This document shows, in pieces, positions 34,802 to 43,563 of a stretch of DNA of 64,000 nucleotides. Location: NCBI GenBank assembly GCA_905200645.1, contig CAJKLD010000009.1, positions 1 to 64,000 on the forward strand, read 5' to 3'. Each line of letters opens with the position of its first letter. The stretch's first letter is position 1. A model generated the notes under the pieces. It saw only the letters and a program-made list of their open reading frames with translations, did no database searches and was not told where the DNA came from. The DNA is from an uncultured Phascolarctobacterium sp. (GTDB lineage Bacteria > Bacillota > Negativicutes > Acidaminococcales > Acidaminococcaceae). Position numbers and translations under genes: made by a program.

Positions 34802-34815
34802 GTCCTGCGCTTTTT
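34778..34815 (+). terminator. Terminator of the TetR/DUF1653 pair
   Basis: AGCGCAGGA (34778-34786) pairs with TCCTGCGCT (34803-34811), followed by TTTTTG. The hairpin overlaps the last codons of the DUF1653 gene. Confidence 0.85.
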
Positions 34816-34888
34816 GCTTGTTTCTAACGCTAAACGTTTGTTCCCAGCGCGTTTCATGAACAATTACTCATATATTTCGAAAAATATA

Positions 34889-34928
34889 GCGGCGATATAT
34901 TTTCACTCCGTGATAATATATTCGCCGC
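34889..34928 (-). terminator. Terminator-like long hairpin after the hydrogenase operon
   Basis: GCGGCGAATATATTATCAC (34928-34910) pairs with nearly all of 34889-34907 across a tiny loop and is followed by TATATTTTTC on the minus strand. It ends the hydrogenase transcript 27 bp beyond the last stop. Confidence 0.7.
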
Positions 34929-34955
34929 TCACTTGATCAATATACACAATAATTT

Positions 34956-35678
34956 TTACATCCGCTCCTTGAGCATATCTGCCGCTGCGCACAAAGCCAC
35001 AATCATGGCGCTTGGTCTGGGCGGGCAGCCGGGAACGGCAATATCCACCGGCACTACGTCGGCAGCTTTGCCGACTATGGCATAGGTAGAACCATAAGTA
35101 ACGCCGCCTGCCGCACACGCGCCGCAAGCCATCACCAGCCGCGGTTCGGGCATAGCTTCATAGGTCATGCGCAGCGCCTGCTCCAAATTGCGCGTTACAA
35201 CCCCTGTAACCATCAGCATATCCGCATGACGGGGAGACGCCACAAAAGCGATACCGTAACGGTGCAAATCGTAAATGGGATTACTGGTCGCGCCCATTTC
35301 AAAATCGCAGGCGTTACAGCTGCCTGCGTCCAAATGGCGCACATGCAGGCTGCGACCTAAGCTGGCAGTAACCGCTTCGCTGACCACAGCCTGGCTTGCC
35401 GTCAAAATTTCTGCCAAACATTCTTTATTGCTGTGGCTCAACGCCTTTGCAGCACATGCTTCCACGCATTTACCGCAGAAAAGACATTTTTTATAATCAA
35501 TCTGCGGCATGTCGCCCACCAGCTTAATGCCCTGCACTGGACAAGCCGCAGCACATTCGCCGCAGGCACTGCATTTGCCGTTGCACTGCAAAGTGCCGCG
35601 CATACGTTTGTGCCCGGAAACATCAATATTTTCTGTAGCAATTTTACCGGAGAAAATTGCTTCTAACATTTTTAACAT
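34956..35678 (-). CDS. Hydrogenase ferredoxin-small subunit fusion (HyfH-HyfI-like)
   Basis: A 240-residue fusion. Residues about 31-80 form an 8-Fe ferredoxin (CSACGECAAACP and CLFCGKCVEACA), like HyfH/HycF. Residues about 110-235 are a NuoB-like small subunit with the proximal cluster ligands SCNACDFE, ACGACAAGG and PGCPP, like HyfI/HycG. In E. coli these are two genes. The protein would carry electrons from soluble donor to the NiFe site. It is the last gene of the six-gene operon. Confidence 0.9.
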   Translation of the reverse strand: MLKMLEAIFSGKIATENIDVSGHKRMRGTLQCNGKCSACGECAAACPVQGIKLVGDMPQIDYKKCLFCGKCVEACAAKALSHSNKECLAEILTASQAVVSEAVTASLGRSLHVRHLDAGSCNACDFEMGATSNPIYDLHRYGIAFVASPRHADMLMVTGVVTRNLEQALRMTYEAMPEPRLVMACGACAAGGVTYGSTYAIVGKAADVVPVDIAVPGCPPRPSAMIVALCAAADMLKERM

Positions 35679-35690
35679 TCTGCTGCCTCC

Positions 35691-37193
35691 TTAGCGGTCA
35701 ATGCATGCATAACACAGCTCAAAGCTTTTATTGATAAGCGGAAAATCGGGAATAATATCGCCCTGCACAGCCACCGTCAGCGCCGGCCAGTTAGGATAGG
35801 ACGCAGAGCGGATAAAGCTGCGGTCAATGCGTCCTGCTTCGTCCAGCATCAACCAGTGAATATTGTCGCCGCGGGGAGATTCGCTGATGCCCCAGCTTCC
35901 CTCTAAGGTACGTAATTCGCCTAAATCTACGGACAGCTCCGTCTCGGCATTGCGGCGCAGCTTGCTGATAAGCTGACGCACCAGCTTTAAGCTTTCGCGC
36001 ACCTCGCCTATCCGCACCTTAATGCGCGCTTCTACATCGCCGCCGGGTTCGGTGACAAGCTCGAAATCCAGCTCGTCATAAATACCAAATCCTATATCCT
36101 TACGGCTGTCGCGCGCTACGCCGCTGGCGCGGGCACCCACGCCTACCATTGCTAAATCAAAGGCAGTATTTTCACGCACAATACCGGTGGTGCGGATGCG
36201 GTTGATAAAATTAGCCTGCTCCCACATAATATGCACCATGTCGGCATAAACCTTTTCTACTTCCTTTAAAACGTCGCTGATTTCCTCCAGCTGCTTTTCT
36301 TCCACATCCATAGATACGCCGCCGGGGATAATCAAGCCGCGCAAAAAACGATTACCGGCAACAAGTTCGTTAAGCTGCTGCAAATATTCCTTTAAGCGCG
36401 CACCCATACTGATAATAGGCGAAAAGCCTACACCGGCGCAAATATTGCCCGTATCGCCTACATGATTGTACAGGCGCTCCATTTCTAACGCCAGGGTCCG
36501 AATAAGCCAAGCGCGATAAGGCACCTTGCTTGCAGAAAGCTTTTCCACCGCCTGACAGAAGCTTAAAGTATTAGCCACGCTGCAAGCGCCGCAGATACGC
36601 TCGATAATCGGCAGCGCTTCGGTAACAGTTTTGCCCTCTAAAGCTTTTTCAATACCGCGATGCGTAAAAAACAGCTTAGCGTCTAATTGCAGCATAGCTT
36701 CGCCCGCCTGGCTGAAACGAAAATGGCCGGGCTCGATGATGCCTGCATGAATGGGGCCGACGGGAACCTCAAAAAGGCCCTCGCCGCCGGAGGTCATCAT
36801 TTCATATTCGCGGTGGCCATGGCACTTGCAGTTTACGGGAATCTGCTTACGCAGCGGATGAAAGCCTTCGGGAAAGCTTTCGTGCAGCACCAAAGGCCGC
36901 AAATCCGGATGTCCTTCCGGGATAAAGCCGAACATGTCGTGCAGCTCTCTTTCGTACCAGGCTGCCGCTGGCAAAAGCGTAGTCAAACAAGGATAATTTA
37001 AAGAGCTGTCGGCAGGAAATTCTGCCTTTAATACGTCAAGATCGCGTTTTTCAGCGTTATAAAACAAGCAATAGATAGCCAGTCCGCCGCCGCGCAGAGT
37101 TTCATCGGCACCAAACATAGCTGCCAGCGGACGCTTGCCGCCGTCGCTGCAAATATTAGCAGCGCCACGCAGATTTTCGGGTTTTACGAGCAT
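35691..37193 (-). CDS. Group-4 [NiFe]-hydrogenase large subunit (HyfG/HycE-like)
   Basis: A 500-residue NuoC-NuoD fusion. The NuoC part includes WYERELHDMFGFIPEGHPDL (about 79-98). The NuoD part holds the metal-site motifs: L1 as ERICGACSVANTLSF, with two cysteines, and L2 as ELCYACIDR at the very end, so all four Ni/Fe cysteines are present. Two points are odd: the usual histidine after L1 (CGxCxxxH) is Asn, and translation stops right after the final arginine, so no C-terminal peptide needs to be removed during maturation. It should sit on the cytoplasmic face with the fused small subunit. Confidence 0.9.
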   Translation of the reverse strand: MLVKPENLRGAANICSDGGKRPLAAMFGADETLRGGGLAIYCLFYNAEKRDLDVLKAEFPADSSLNYPCLTTLLPAAAWYERELHDMFGFIPEGHPDLRPLVLHESFPEGFHPLRKQIPVNCKCHGHREYEMMTSGGEGLFEVPVGPIHAGIIEPGHFRFSQAGEAMLQLDAKLFFTHRGIEKALEGKTVTEALPIIERICGACSVANTLSFCQAVEKLSASKVPYRAWLIRTLALEMERLYNHVGDTGNICAGVGFSPIISMGARLKEYLQQLNELVAGNRFLRGLIIPGGVSMDVEEKQLEEISDVLKEVEKVYADMVHIMWEQANFINRIRTTGIVRENTAFDLAMVGVGARASGVARDSRKDIGFGIYDELDFELVTEPGGDVEARIKVRIGEVRESLKLVRQLISKLRRNAETELSVDLGELRTLEGSWGISESPRGDNIHWLMLDEAGRIDRSFIRSASYPNWPALTVAVQGDIIPDFPLINKSFELCYACIDR

Positions 37194-37197
37194 AGCA

Positions 37198-38673
37198 TCA
37201 GCCTCCTATTACATGTACGGCGTGGTTCAACAAACTATTGAGCCACGGAAGATTTTCAAAGCCTGCACCCACAAGGCAGGTAAAAATTAATAACAATGCC
37301 AAAACCAGCACATCCACAGTCCCCAGCAAATCGCCTAAAGGCTGGCGGTGCGCCTCGCCGCAGAGCATGCGCATACCGTGATATAAAATACCAATCAGCA
37401 CGCCTGCCAGCAGCACAATCAGCAGACTGCCTGCCAGCCAATGCCCCTCCTTAAACAATGCGGACATAATGTAAAATTTACTGAAAAACAAACCCATGGG
37501 CGGCAGGCCTAAAATACCCAGCATACCCGTCAGCCAAAAGGTCGCCGTATGCGGCACATCCTTAATCATACCGTGAATACGCATCATATTGCGTGTTTGA
37601 TATTCTTGGATGATAGTTCCGGCAATATAAAATAGCACGAATTTAATCATAGCGTGGCTGTACATGTGCAGCATTACCGCTTTAATAGAAAGAGCGGAAA
37701 ACGCGCCGATACCGGCAACCATAATACCGATATTTTCCATGGAGGAATAAGCCAAAATACGTTTTACGTCGCGCTGAACAACTACAAAGGGCACCGCCAC
37801 AGCCACAGTCAAAACGGCGAAAAACAGCAGCATACTGCTCATCATAGCGCTGCCTGCGGTAGGCAGCAAAATTACCAAATTACGCAGCAAAACATAAATT
37901 GCGCAGCTGCACAAGGCGCCGCTAAGCATACCGCTGGTTAAAGACGGAGCCTCGGCGTAAGCATCCGGCAGCCAGGTGTGCATAGGCGCCATGCCGGCCT
38001 TAGTACCGTAGCCGATAACAAGAAACAGCAGCGCCAGCTTAGTCAGCGCCGGGTCTAAAGCCTCTGCGTGCTGGTGCAAAAACACCCAGCTTAAAGCGTT
38101 ATTGGTGCCTAAAGCGGCAATCTGCGCATAATACAGCACCAGCGTACCCAAAAGCGCCAAGCAAATACCTACGGTGCAGACCATAATATATTTCCAAGTA
38201 GCCTCCAGAGCCGCGCGGGTAAATTTAAAGGAAATCAGCAGCGCAGAAATCAAAGTAGTGGCCTCGATTGCCACCCACATCAGGCCTAAATTTTTTACTA
38301 ACAGCACAATAAACATCGTCCAGCAGAAAAACTGCATCAAAGCAAAATATCTGCCTGTCTGCAGCTGCTCACCCTTCAAAACGCCGCAGCGTTCTTCGCG
38401 GGTCAAATAGGATTTAGCCGTCCAGCTGGCCGCCACATATAAGGTTGTAATAATGATAAGCACCCACAGGCTTAAAGCGTCCACATAAAAATAATCGTCC
38501 ACATAGGGTACGGCGGCGTCAAATTTAGCAGCCAACAGCGCCACGCAGATGCCTACGGCAGTAGCAGTCAAACGGTGCAGCCAGTGCAGCAGATTGTTGG
38601 CAAAGCGTCCGGTCAGCGCCAAAATGGCGCATACAGGCGGCAGACAAAGTAATATTAAAATATATTGCAGCAT
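37198..38673 (-). CDS. Hydrogenase membrane subunit, NuoN/NuoM-like (HyfF-like)
   Basis: A 491-residue polytopic antiporter-like subunit of the complex I superfamily. Conserved features are LGLMWVAIEATTLISALLIS, GMAPMHTWLPDAYAEAPSLT with the loop lysine and aspartate, and RILAYSSMENIGIM. About fourteen hydrophobic segments are expected. Such subunits move protons or sodium in exchange for redox energy. It lies 4 bp ahead of the large-subunit gene. Confidence 0.9.
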   Translation of the reverse strand: MLQYILILLCLPPVCAILALTGRFANNLLHWLHRLTATAVGICVALLAAKFDAAVPYVDDYFYVDALSLWVLIIITTLYVAASWTAKSYLTREERCGVLKGEQLQTGRYFALMQFFCWTMFIVLLVKNLGLMWVAIEATTLISALLISFKFTRAALEATWKYIMVCTVGICLALLGTLVLYYAQIAALGTNNALSWVFLHQHAEALDPALTKLALLFLVIGYGTKAGMAPMHTWLPDAYAEAPSLTSGMLSGALCSCAIYVLLRNLVILLPTAGSAMMSSMLLFFAVLTVAVAVPFVVVQRDVKRILAYSSMENIGIMVAGIGAFSALSIKAVMLHMYSHAMIKFVLFYIAGTIIQEYQTRNMMRIHGMIKDVPHTATFWLTGMLGILGLPPMGLFFSKFYIMSALFKEGHWLAGSLLIVLLAGVLIGILYHGMRMLCGEAHRQPLGDLLGTVDVLVLALLLIFTCLVGAGFENLPWLNSLLNHAVHVIGG

Positions 38674-38680
38674 CTTCCAC

Positions 38681-39310
38681 CTATCCTTTCAGCTTGTCCA
38701 GCACGTTAGTATCCGTAGTTCTAAAGGACAAACGCAAACGCGAGGTCAAAATAACCAAAATAACTACGGCAATCAGCACGTCTAAGAAAATACCCAGCTC
38801 AATAATCAGCGGCAAACCTTCAGTCATAATCAAGCCTAAAAGGTAAATGCCGTTTTCCATGGTGATCAGGCCAATCATCTGCATAATGGCACGGCTGCGC
38901 ATAACAATTAAGGTCAGTCCAGTCATAATCATAAACATGGAGGTGGCTAAAATATCTCTGCCCTCTGCCTGCGGCAGCAGCCCGTCAATTACCATATAAC
39001 CCAGCGCCAGGCTACACGCAGCTACGGCAGTAGAATAATTTACATTGATATCGCTGACGATTTCGCGCTCGTCGCGCAGTCCTTGAACCGTGCGCAAAAT
39101 AGCATACGGAATAAACAGCACCTTAACGGCAATAGTCAAAATGCCCGGCAGCCATCCGTGCAGACCGCCGCCGTGACTTAAACCTACTACCAGACAGGCC
39201 GCGGCAATCAGCGCAGACTGCACAGCAAGGCAAAGCGTAGCGCGGCGCAGCTCCATAAATCTCGTCTGCAAAAAGACGATAAACATTAAACTTACAACTA
39301 AATATTCCAT
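38681..39310 (-). CDS. Hydrogenase membrane subunit HyfE-like (NuoK-containing)
   Basis: A 209-residue membrane protein with about six hydrophobic segments. The C-terminal half resembles NuoK, with MIGLITMENGIYLLGLIMTE carrying a conserved glutamate inside the membrane. HyfE has this extended form in E. coli hydrogenase 4. It falls between the HyfC-like and HyfF-like genes. Confidence 0.87.
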   Translation of the reverse strand: MEYLVVSLMFIVFLQTRFMELRRATLCLAVQSALIAAACLVVGLSHGGGLHGWLPGILTIAVKVLFIPYAILRTVQGLRDEREIVSDINVNYSTAVAACSLALGYMVIDGLLPQAEGRDILATSMFMIMTGLTLIVMRSRAIMQMIGLITMENGIYLLGLIMTEGLPLIIELGIFLDVLIAVVILVILTSRLRLSFRTTDTNVLDKLKG

Positions 39311-39321
39311 CGTCCTCCTCC

Positions 39322-40215
39322 TTACTGCGCAACCACTGCCAAAAGCAGCATTAAGCAGGCAGCAGCCAAATATACGCGCACTTTAAACAGACGCATTTTA
39401 TTATTTAAGGTTTCTACCACGCCTACGGCCACAGCGCTCAGCAGCACTTTGAGCACTACGGGCAAATCCAGCGGCAGATACAGCATAGAAAACAGCAGCA
39501 GAAATACCAAAAGCTTCAGCTGGCTCGCCCAATGAATAAGCGCCAGCAATCTGCCGGAATATTCCAGCGTCATGCACTCATGAATCATGGTCAGCTCCAA
39601 ATGAGTATCCGGATTATCCACGGGAATACGGCTGTTTTCTGCCAGCAGCACGAGAAAAAAGGCGATACAAGTTAATACGCCTGCCACCGTCAGATTTACT
39701 TCGTCAAAACGCAGGCTCATGCCGCTCAAAGAAGTGCTGCCGGTGTGCAGAACGTTGGATAAAACCGCCAGCATAATCACAGGCTCCACAAAAGCAGCCA
39801 CATAAACCTCGCGGCTGCCCCCCATGCCGCCAAAGGCAGTCGCCGCATCCATGGAAGATACAGCCATAAAGAAACGACCTAAAGCTAAAATATAAACAAA
39901 AACAAAAACGTCGCCAAAGCCAGCTCTGCCGCCGAAAAAATTAGGCAGCATACACGCAGCAGCCAAAGTTGTTACAAAATAAACGCAGGGAGTCAGGCGG
40001 AACAGCGCGCTGGTATAGGGAGTTACCATGGTAGGTTTGCCCCACCATTTTTTTATATCGTAATATTCTTGGAAAATGCTGGAACCAATACGATTTTGCA
40101 GTAAGGCCTTAACCTTTTTGACAATACCTGTAATCAAAGGCGCAGCCGCCAGCAGAATTACAGCTTGCAGCAAACAGAGGGCTAAGCCTTGCACATCACT
40201 GATAAAATACATCAT
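39322..40215 (-). CDS. Hydrogenase membrane subunit, NuoH-like (HyfC/HycD-like)
   Basis: A 297-residue membrane protein of the NuoH family that joins the hydrogenase arm to the ion-pumping arm. Visible are KVKALLQNRIGSSIFQEYYDI, VPVD-like RIPVDNPDTHLELTMIHECM (conserved charged loop) and eight hydrophobic segments. It overlaps the HyfB-like gene by 4 bp (ATGA). Confidence 0.93.
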   Translation of the reverse strand: MMYFISDVQGLALCLLQAVILLAAAPLITGIVKKVKALLQNRIGSSIFQEYYDIKKWWGKPTMVTPYTSALFRLTPCVYFVTTLAAACMLPNFFGGRAGFGDVFVFVYILALGRFFMAVSSMDAATAFGGMGGSREVYVAAFVEPVIMLAVLSNVLHTGSTSLSGMSLRFDEVNLTVAGVLTCIAFFLVLLAENSRIPVDNPDTHLELTMIHECMTLEYSGRLLALIHWASQLKLLVFLLLFSMLYLPLDLPVVLKVLLSAVAVGVVETLNNKMRLFKVRVYLAAACLMLLLAVVAQ

Positions 40216-42185
40216 TTATACAACGCCCCCCATACTAACACCAAAACCATAGTCGCCATAACATAAGAAACATACAAACGCACGCTGCCCTGCTGCATAC
40301 GGCGCAAAAAGGTAGAAATCCCTACAAAATGTTTTTGCACAGGCTGATATAACTTTTCCGTAATCATATCCGGAATTTCCAGCTTGTAGGACAGCTGACG
40401 GCCAAAATAAGCGTGGTCCTTACGCATATAAGAAACCTGACGCTTAGGCTTCAGCAGATAATCGAAAGCGCGGCGTACAGGCTTACTAAAGCCGGTCGCA
40501 GAATATTGCTGACGCTCCGTAGGATAAGTGCCGCAGTTCCAGGTTACATTCTGTTCTACAAAAATATTGTTGGTAAAAAGATATACTGCCGCGCTGATAA
40601 CAGCCACCAAAAGCAGCAGCAGCAGCGGATTGAAAACGGATAAAGAACCGCTGCCGGCCCAGGCCAGACTAAAACCCTGCACGGCGAACTCGTTGTCCAG
40701 CTTTAAAGCGGCGCAGACTGCCTGCACTACGGGCAGCGGATAAATGCCGCAGATAAGCACCAGCGCGCTGGATAAACCCATGGCAGCCAGCATAAATTTA
40801 TCCGACTCGTGCGCATGCTCTACCAGCTCGCTGCGAGCACGTCCTAAGAAAGAAATACCGAACAGACGCACAAAACAGCCTAAAGCCAAAGCGCCGGTAA
40901 AGCCCAGCAAAACAAAGCATAGAGCTGCCCACAAACGCGTAATCTGCGCAGAATTAGCGCTTACCAAAGTAATAAAGCTTTGCAGCACCAGCCATTCACC
41001 GGTAAAACCGTTAGTCAGCGGAATGGCAGCCAAAGCCATAGCGCCTACAAAGGTAAACAGCGCCGTATAAGGCATTTTTTTCGCCAGGCCGCCGAACAGC
41101 TCAATATTTTTGCTGCCGGTACCGTGCATAATGCTGCCTGCGCTCATAAACATCAGCACCTTCATAATGCTGTGGTTAAAAGCGTGCACCAACGCAGCGA
41201 CAAAACCCAGATAGTACCAACTGCCGCCCGCTAAAACTTTGAGCAGCATACCGCAGCCAAAAGCTGCAAAAATAACGCCCATATTTTCTACCGAAGAATA
41301 TGCTAAAATACGCTTAATGTCGTTTTCCATCTGCGCGTACAGCACACCCAAAAAGGCGGACACGGCGCCAACTACCATAACGATAACGCACCACCAATAA
41401 TTCCAAACGGGCAAAAAGCTGAACATAAAGCGGCCAAAGCCATACAAAGCAATTTTCAGCATCACGCCGCTCATCAAAGCAGAAACGTGGCTGGGAGCGG
41501 CAGGATGAGCGTTAGGCAGCCACACATGCAGCGGCACCAAACCGGCTTTTAAAGCAAAGCCGCTAAACGCGCAGGCAAAAACCACATGCTGCCACAAAAT
41601 ATCCAGCTTGTTGTCGGCCATAGCGGCAAAGCTGAAATTGCTGCTGGCAGAGCCGGTCAGCAAAAAGGCAATCATAATCGCCGCCGTACCTACGGAAGTC
41701 ATTACCAAATATTGATACGCCGCCGTCCAAGTAGAACGCTTCTCCGATTCATGATTTACCAACATGAAGGACGCTACTGCCATAATTTCCCAAAACAGCA
41801 AAAAGCTGAAGGCATCACCGGCCAGCAGCACCAAAATCATGGACAGCAAAAATAAATTCCACATACCGCCCAAAAGGCGCATGCGGCTGCCCTCATAGCT
41901 TTGCGCATAGCCTAAAGCATAAAGGCTGGTAATCACACCGGCAATACCGGTCAATAGCAAAAAAACTGCGCTCCAGCTATCGCACACCCAAGAATAAGAA
42001 CCCCATGCCAAAGGCACAACCGACGCTCCGGCCAACAGCGTCCATGCCTTGTAGGCAGTAATGCCGCTGCCGATAAGCGCAGCGCCATTAGCCAACCAAT
42101 GAGCATACCGCTGCAAGCTATGGGGAAATAACAAAGTCAGGATACCGACGCCAAAGCAGGCAGCGGCAAGTAAAAAGCACTCCAT
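40212..42185 (-). CDS. Hydrogenase membrane subunit, NuoL-like (HyfB/HycC-like)
   Basis: A 657-residue antiporter-like subunit, first in the operon. Conserved features are FEI-like LLFWEIMAVASFMLVNHES, ALKAGLVPLHVWLPNAHPAA and RILAYSSVENMGVIF, followed by a C-terminal extension with CGTYPTERQQYSATGFSKPV and a last hydrophobic segment, typical of HyfB/HycC and not of NuoL itself. Together with HyfF-like it gives two antiporter-like subunits. There is no HyfD-like third antiporter gene here. Confidence 0.92.
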   Translation of the reverse strand: MECFLLAAACFGVGILTLLFPHSLQRYAHWLANGAALIGSGITAYKAWTLLAGASVVPLAWGSYSWVCDSWSAVFLLLTGIAGVITSLYALGYAQSYEGSRMRLLGGMWNLFLLSMILVLLAGDAFSFLLFWEIMAVASFMLVNHESEKRSTWTAAYQYLVMTSVGTAAIMIAFLLTGSASSNFSFAAMADNKLDILWQHVVFACAFSGFALKAGLVPLHVWLPNAHPAAPSHVSALMSGVMLKIALYGFGRFMFSFLPVWNYWWCVIVMVVGAVSAFLGVLYAQMENDIKRILAYSSVENMGVIFAAFGCGMLLKVLAGGSWYYLGFVAALVHAFNHSIMKVLMFMSAGSIMHGTGSKNIELFGGLAKKMPYTALFTFVGAMALAAIPLTNGFTGEWLVLQSFITLVSANSAQITRLWAALCFVLLGFTGALALGCFVRLFGISFLGRARSELVEHAHESDKFMLAAMGLSSALVLICGIYPLPVVQAVCAALKLDNEFAVQGFSLAWAGSGSLSVFNPLLLLLLVAVISAAVYLFTNNIFVEQNVTWNCGTYPTERQQYSATGFSKPVRRAFDYLLKPKRQVSYMRKDHAYFGRQLSYKLEIPDMITEKLYQPVQKHFVGISTFLRRMQQGSVRLYVSYVMATMVLVLVWGALYK

Positions 42186-42252
42186 TTCCTCACCTACACT
42201 TTCATAAAATTTTTACAGCATCTTCACAATTTCACATTTTTGACAAGAAAAC

Positions 42253-42281
42253 ATTATACCATATTTACATCTATTAGTGAA
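42253..42281 (-). promoter_or_regulatory. Promoter of the hydrogenase operon
   Basis: TTCACT (42281-42276) and TATAAT (42258-42253), 17 bp apart on the minus strand. A palindrome AGTGAA-TAGC-TTCACT (42276-42291) covers the -35 box and is a candidate operator. Confidence 0.6.
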
Positions 42282-42314
42282 TAGCTTCACTGCAAGAAAT
42301 CACATACTTGTTGC

Positions 42315-42343
42315 TTGACTGGCATAATATTAGAAACTATAAT
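42315..42343 (+). promoter_or_regulatory. Promoter of the RND pump operon
   Basis: TTGACT (42315-42320) and TATAAT (42338-42343), 17 bp apart on the plus strand; it diverges from the hydrogenase promoter with about 33 bp between -35 boxes. Confidence 0.75.
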
Positions 42344-42435
42344 TTAATTGAACGATTAATTTTTTCTGAAAACAACTAAGCTTTTCTTAGTAAATTTTTT
42401 AAATCAATAATTTTGCCGAGCGGGGTGAAAATATT

Positions 42436-43563
42436 ATGCAAGCTTTTTTAACTAATCCAAAAAATAAGCAGCGCCTTCTTTACGGTGTTTTAGCGTTGGT
42501 TATCGGCATTGGCGGCTACGCTATTTACAACCATGCCGTCAACAAACCGTCAGTCCAAAAAATTATTCCGTTGGTGCGCACCGTAACCGTAGAAGAAACG
42601 GCAGAAACCGCCGCCAGCTCCTACCCCGGCGAGGTACGCGGACGCTACGAGAGCCAGCTTGCTTTTCAAGTAACAGGAAAAATCAACGCCCGTTTGGTAA
42701 ATGTTGGCGACAGAGTGCAATCCGGGCAAATTTTAATGACCATAGACCCTAAAGATATTGACCAAAATGTAGAAGCAGCGGCAGCGCAGCTGGTCAGCGC
42801 CCAGGCTAATCAAAAACTGGCTGCCGATAACGCCGCCCGTTATAACGCGCTCTATGCGCAGGGCGCAGTCAGCGAAGCTGTCCGCGACCAATATAACACC
42901 CAATTAGAAGCCGCCAACGCTGCTTTGAGGCAGGCGCAGGCACAAGCCAAGATAAGCGGCAATCAACGGAGCTATACTCAATTAGTCAGCGATGCCGACG
43001 GTGTAGTAGCGGCAATCAGCGGCGAAGCCGGACAAATCGCAGCCGCAGGCACGCCTATGGCTACCGTTATCCGCAACGGCGAACGCGAAGTGCAGATTTA
43101 TGTCCCGGAAGGAGCTTCTGTACAACTAAATCAGCAGGCCAACGTCAGCTTGTGGGCACTGCCCGACACACGTATCAACGGTTATGTACGGGAAATCGCT
43201 CCTATGGCCGACCCTGTTACCAGAACCTATAAGGTCTGCGTAGCCGTCCCCAATCTGCCGGACGGCGCTAAGCTGGGCATGACTGCCAAAGTAAGACTGT
43301 TAAACGCATTAGCAGCGCAAAAAAATGACAGCGAAAGTTACGCCTTACCGGCCGCAGCTTTATATCAAGTCAATAATAAACCGCAGGTTTGGCTGGTGCG
43401 AGATAAGCACGCGCACTTAACAGACGTAACGGTCGGCGGCTACGACGGCAATAAAATAATTATTACGCAAGGCTTGTCCAAAGGCGACAAAGTAATCACT
43501 GCCGGTCTTGCCAAGCTTACACCTAACCAAGAAGTAAAATTGGAGGAAGGCGGTGAGCAATAA
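42436..43563 (+). CDS. RND efflux periplasmic adaptor (membrane fusion protein)
   Basis: A 375-residue HlyD/AcrA-type adaptor. An N-terminal hydrophobic anchor (LLYGVLALVIGIGGYAIY) without a lipobox is followed by a barrel-sandwich hybrid (AFQVTGKINARLVNVGDRVQ and SDADGVVAAISGEAGQIAA) around a helical hairpin, and a beta-barrel domain. It links the inner-membrane pump to an outer-membrane channel. It overlaps the pump gene by one base. Confidence 0.93.
   Translation: MQAFLTNPKNKQRLLYGVLALVIGIGGYAIYNHAVNKPSVQKIIPLVRTVTVEETAETAASSYPGEVRGRYESQLAFQVTGKINARLVNVGDRVQSGQILMTIDPKDIDQNVEAAAAQLVSAQANQKLAADNAARYNALYAQGAVSEAVRDQYNTQLEAANAALRQAQAQAKISGNQRSYTQLVSDADGVVAAISGEAGQIAAAGTPMATVIRNGEREVQIYVPEGASVQLNQQANVSLWALPDTRINGYVREIAPMADPVTRTYKVCVAVPNLPDGAKLGMTAKVRLLNALAAQKNDSESYALPAAALYQVNNKPQVWLVRDKHAHLTDVTVGGYDGNKIIITQGLSKGDKVITAGLAKLTPNQEVKLEEGGEQ

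Noticed and set aside
34903..35127. Short minus-strand frame ending KIIVYIDQVSGEYIITE after the hydrogenase operon
   Set aside because: The end looks protein-like, but there is no proper start codon after the hydrogenase stop and the last part is the strand of the terminator hairpin.
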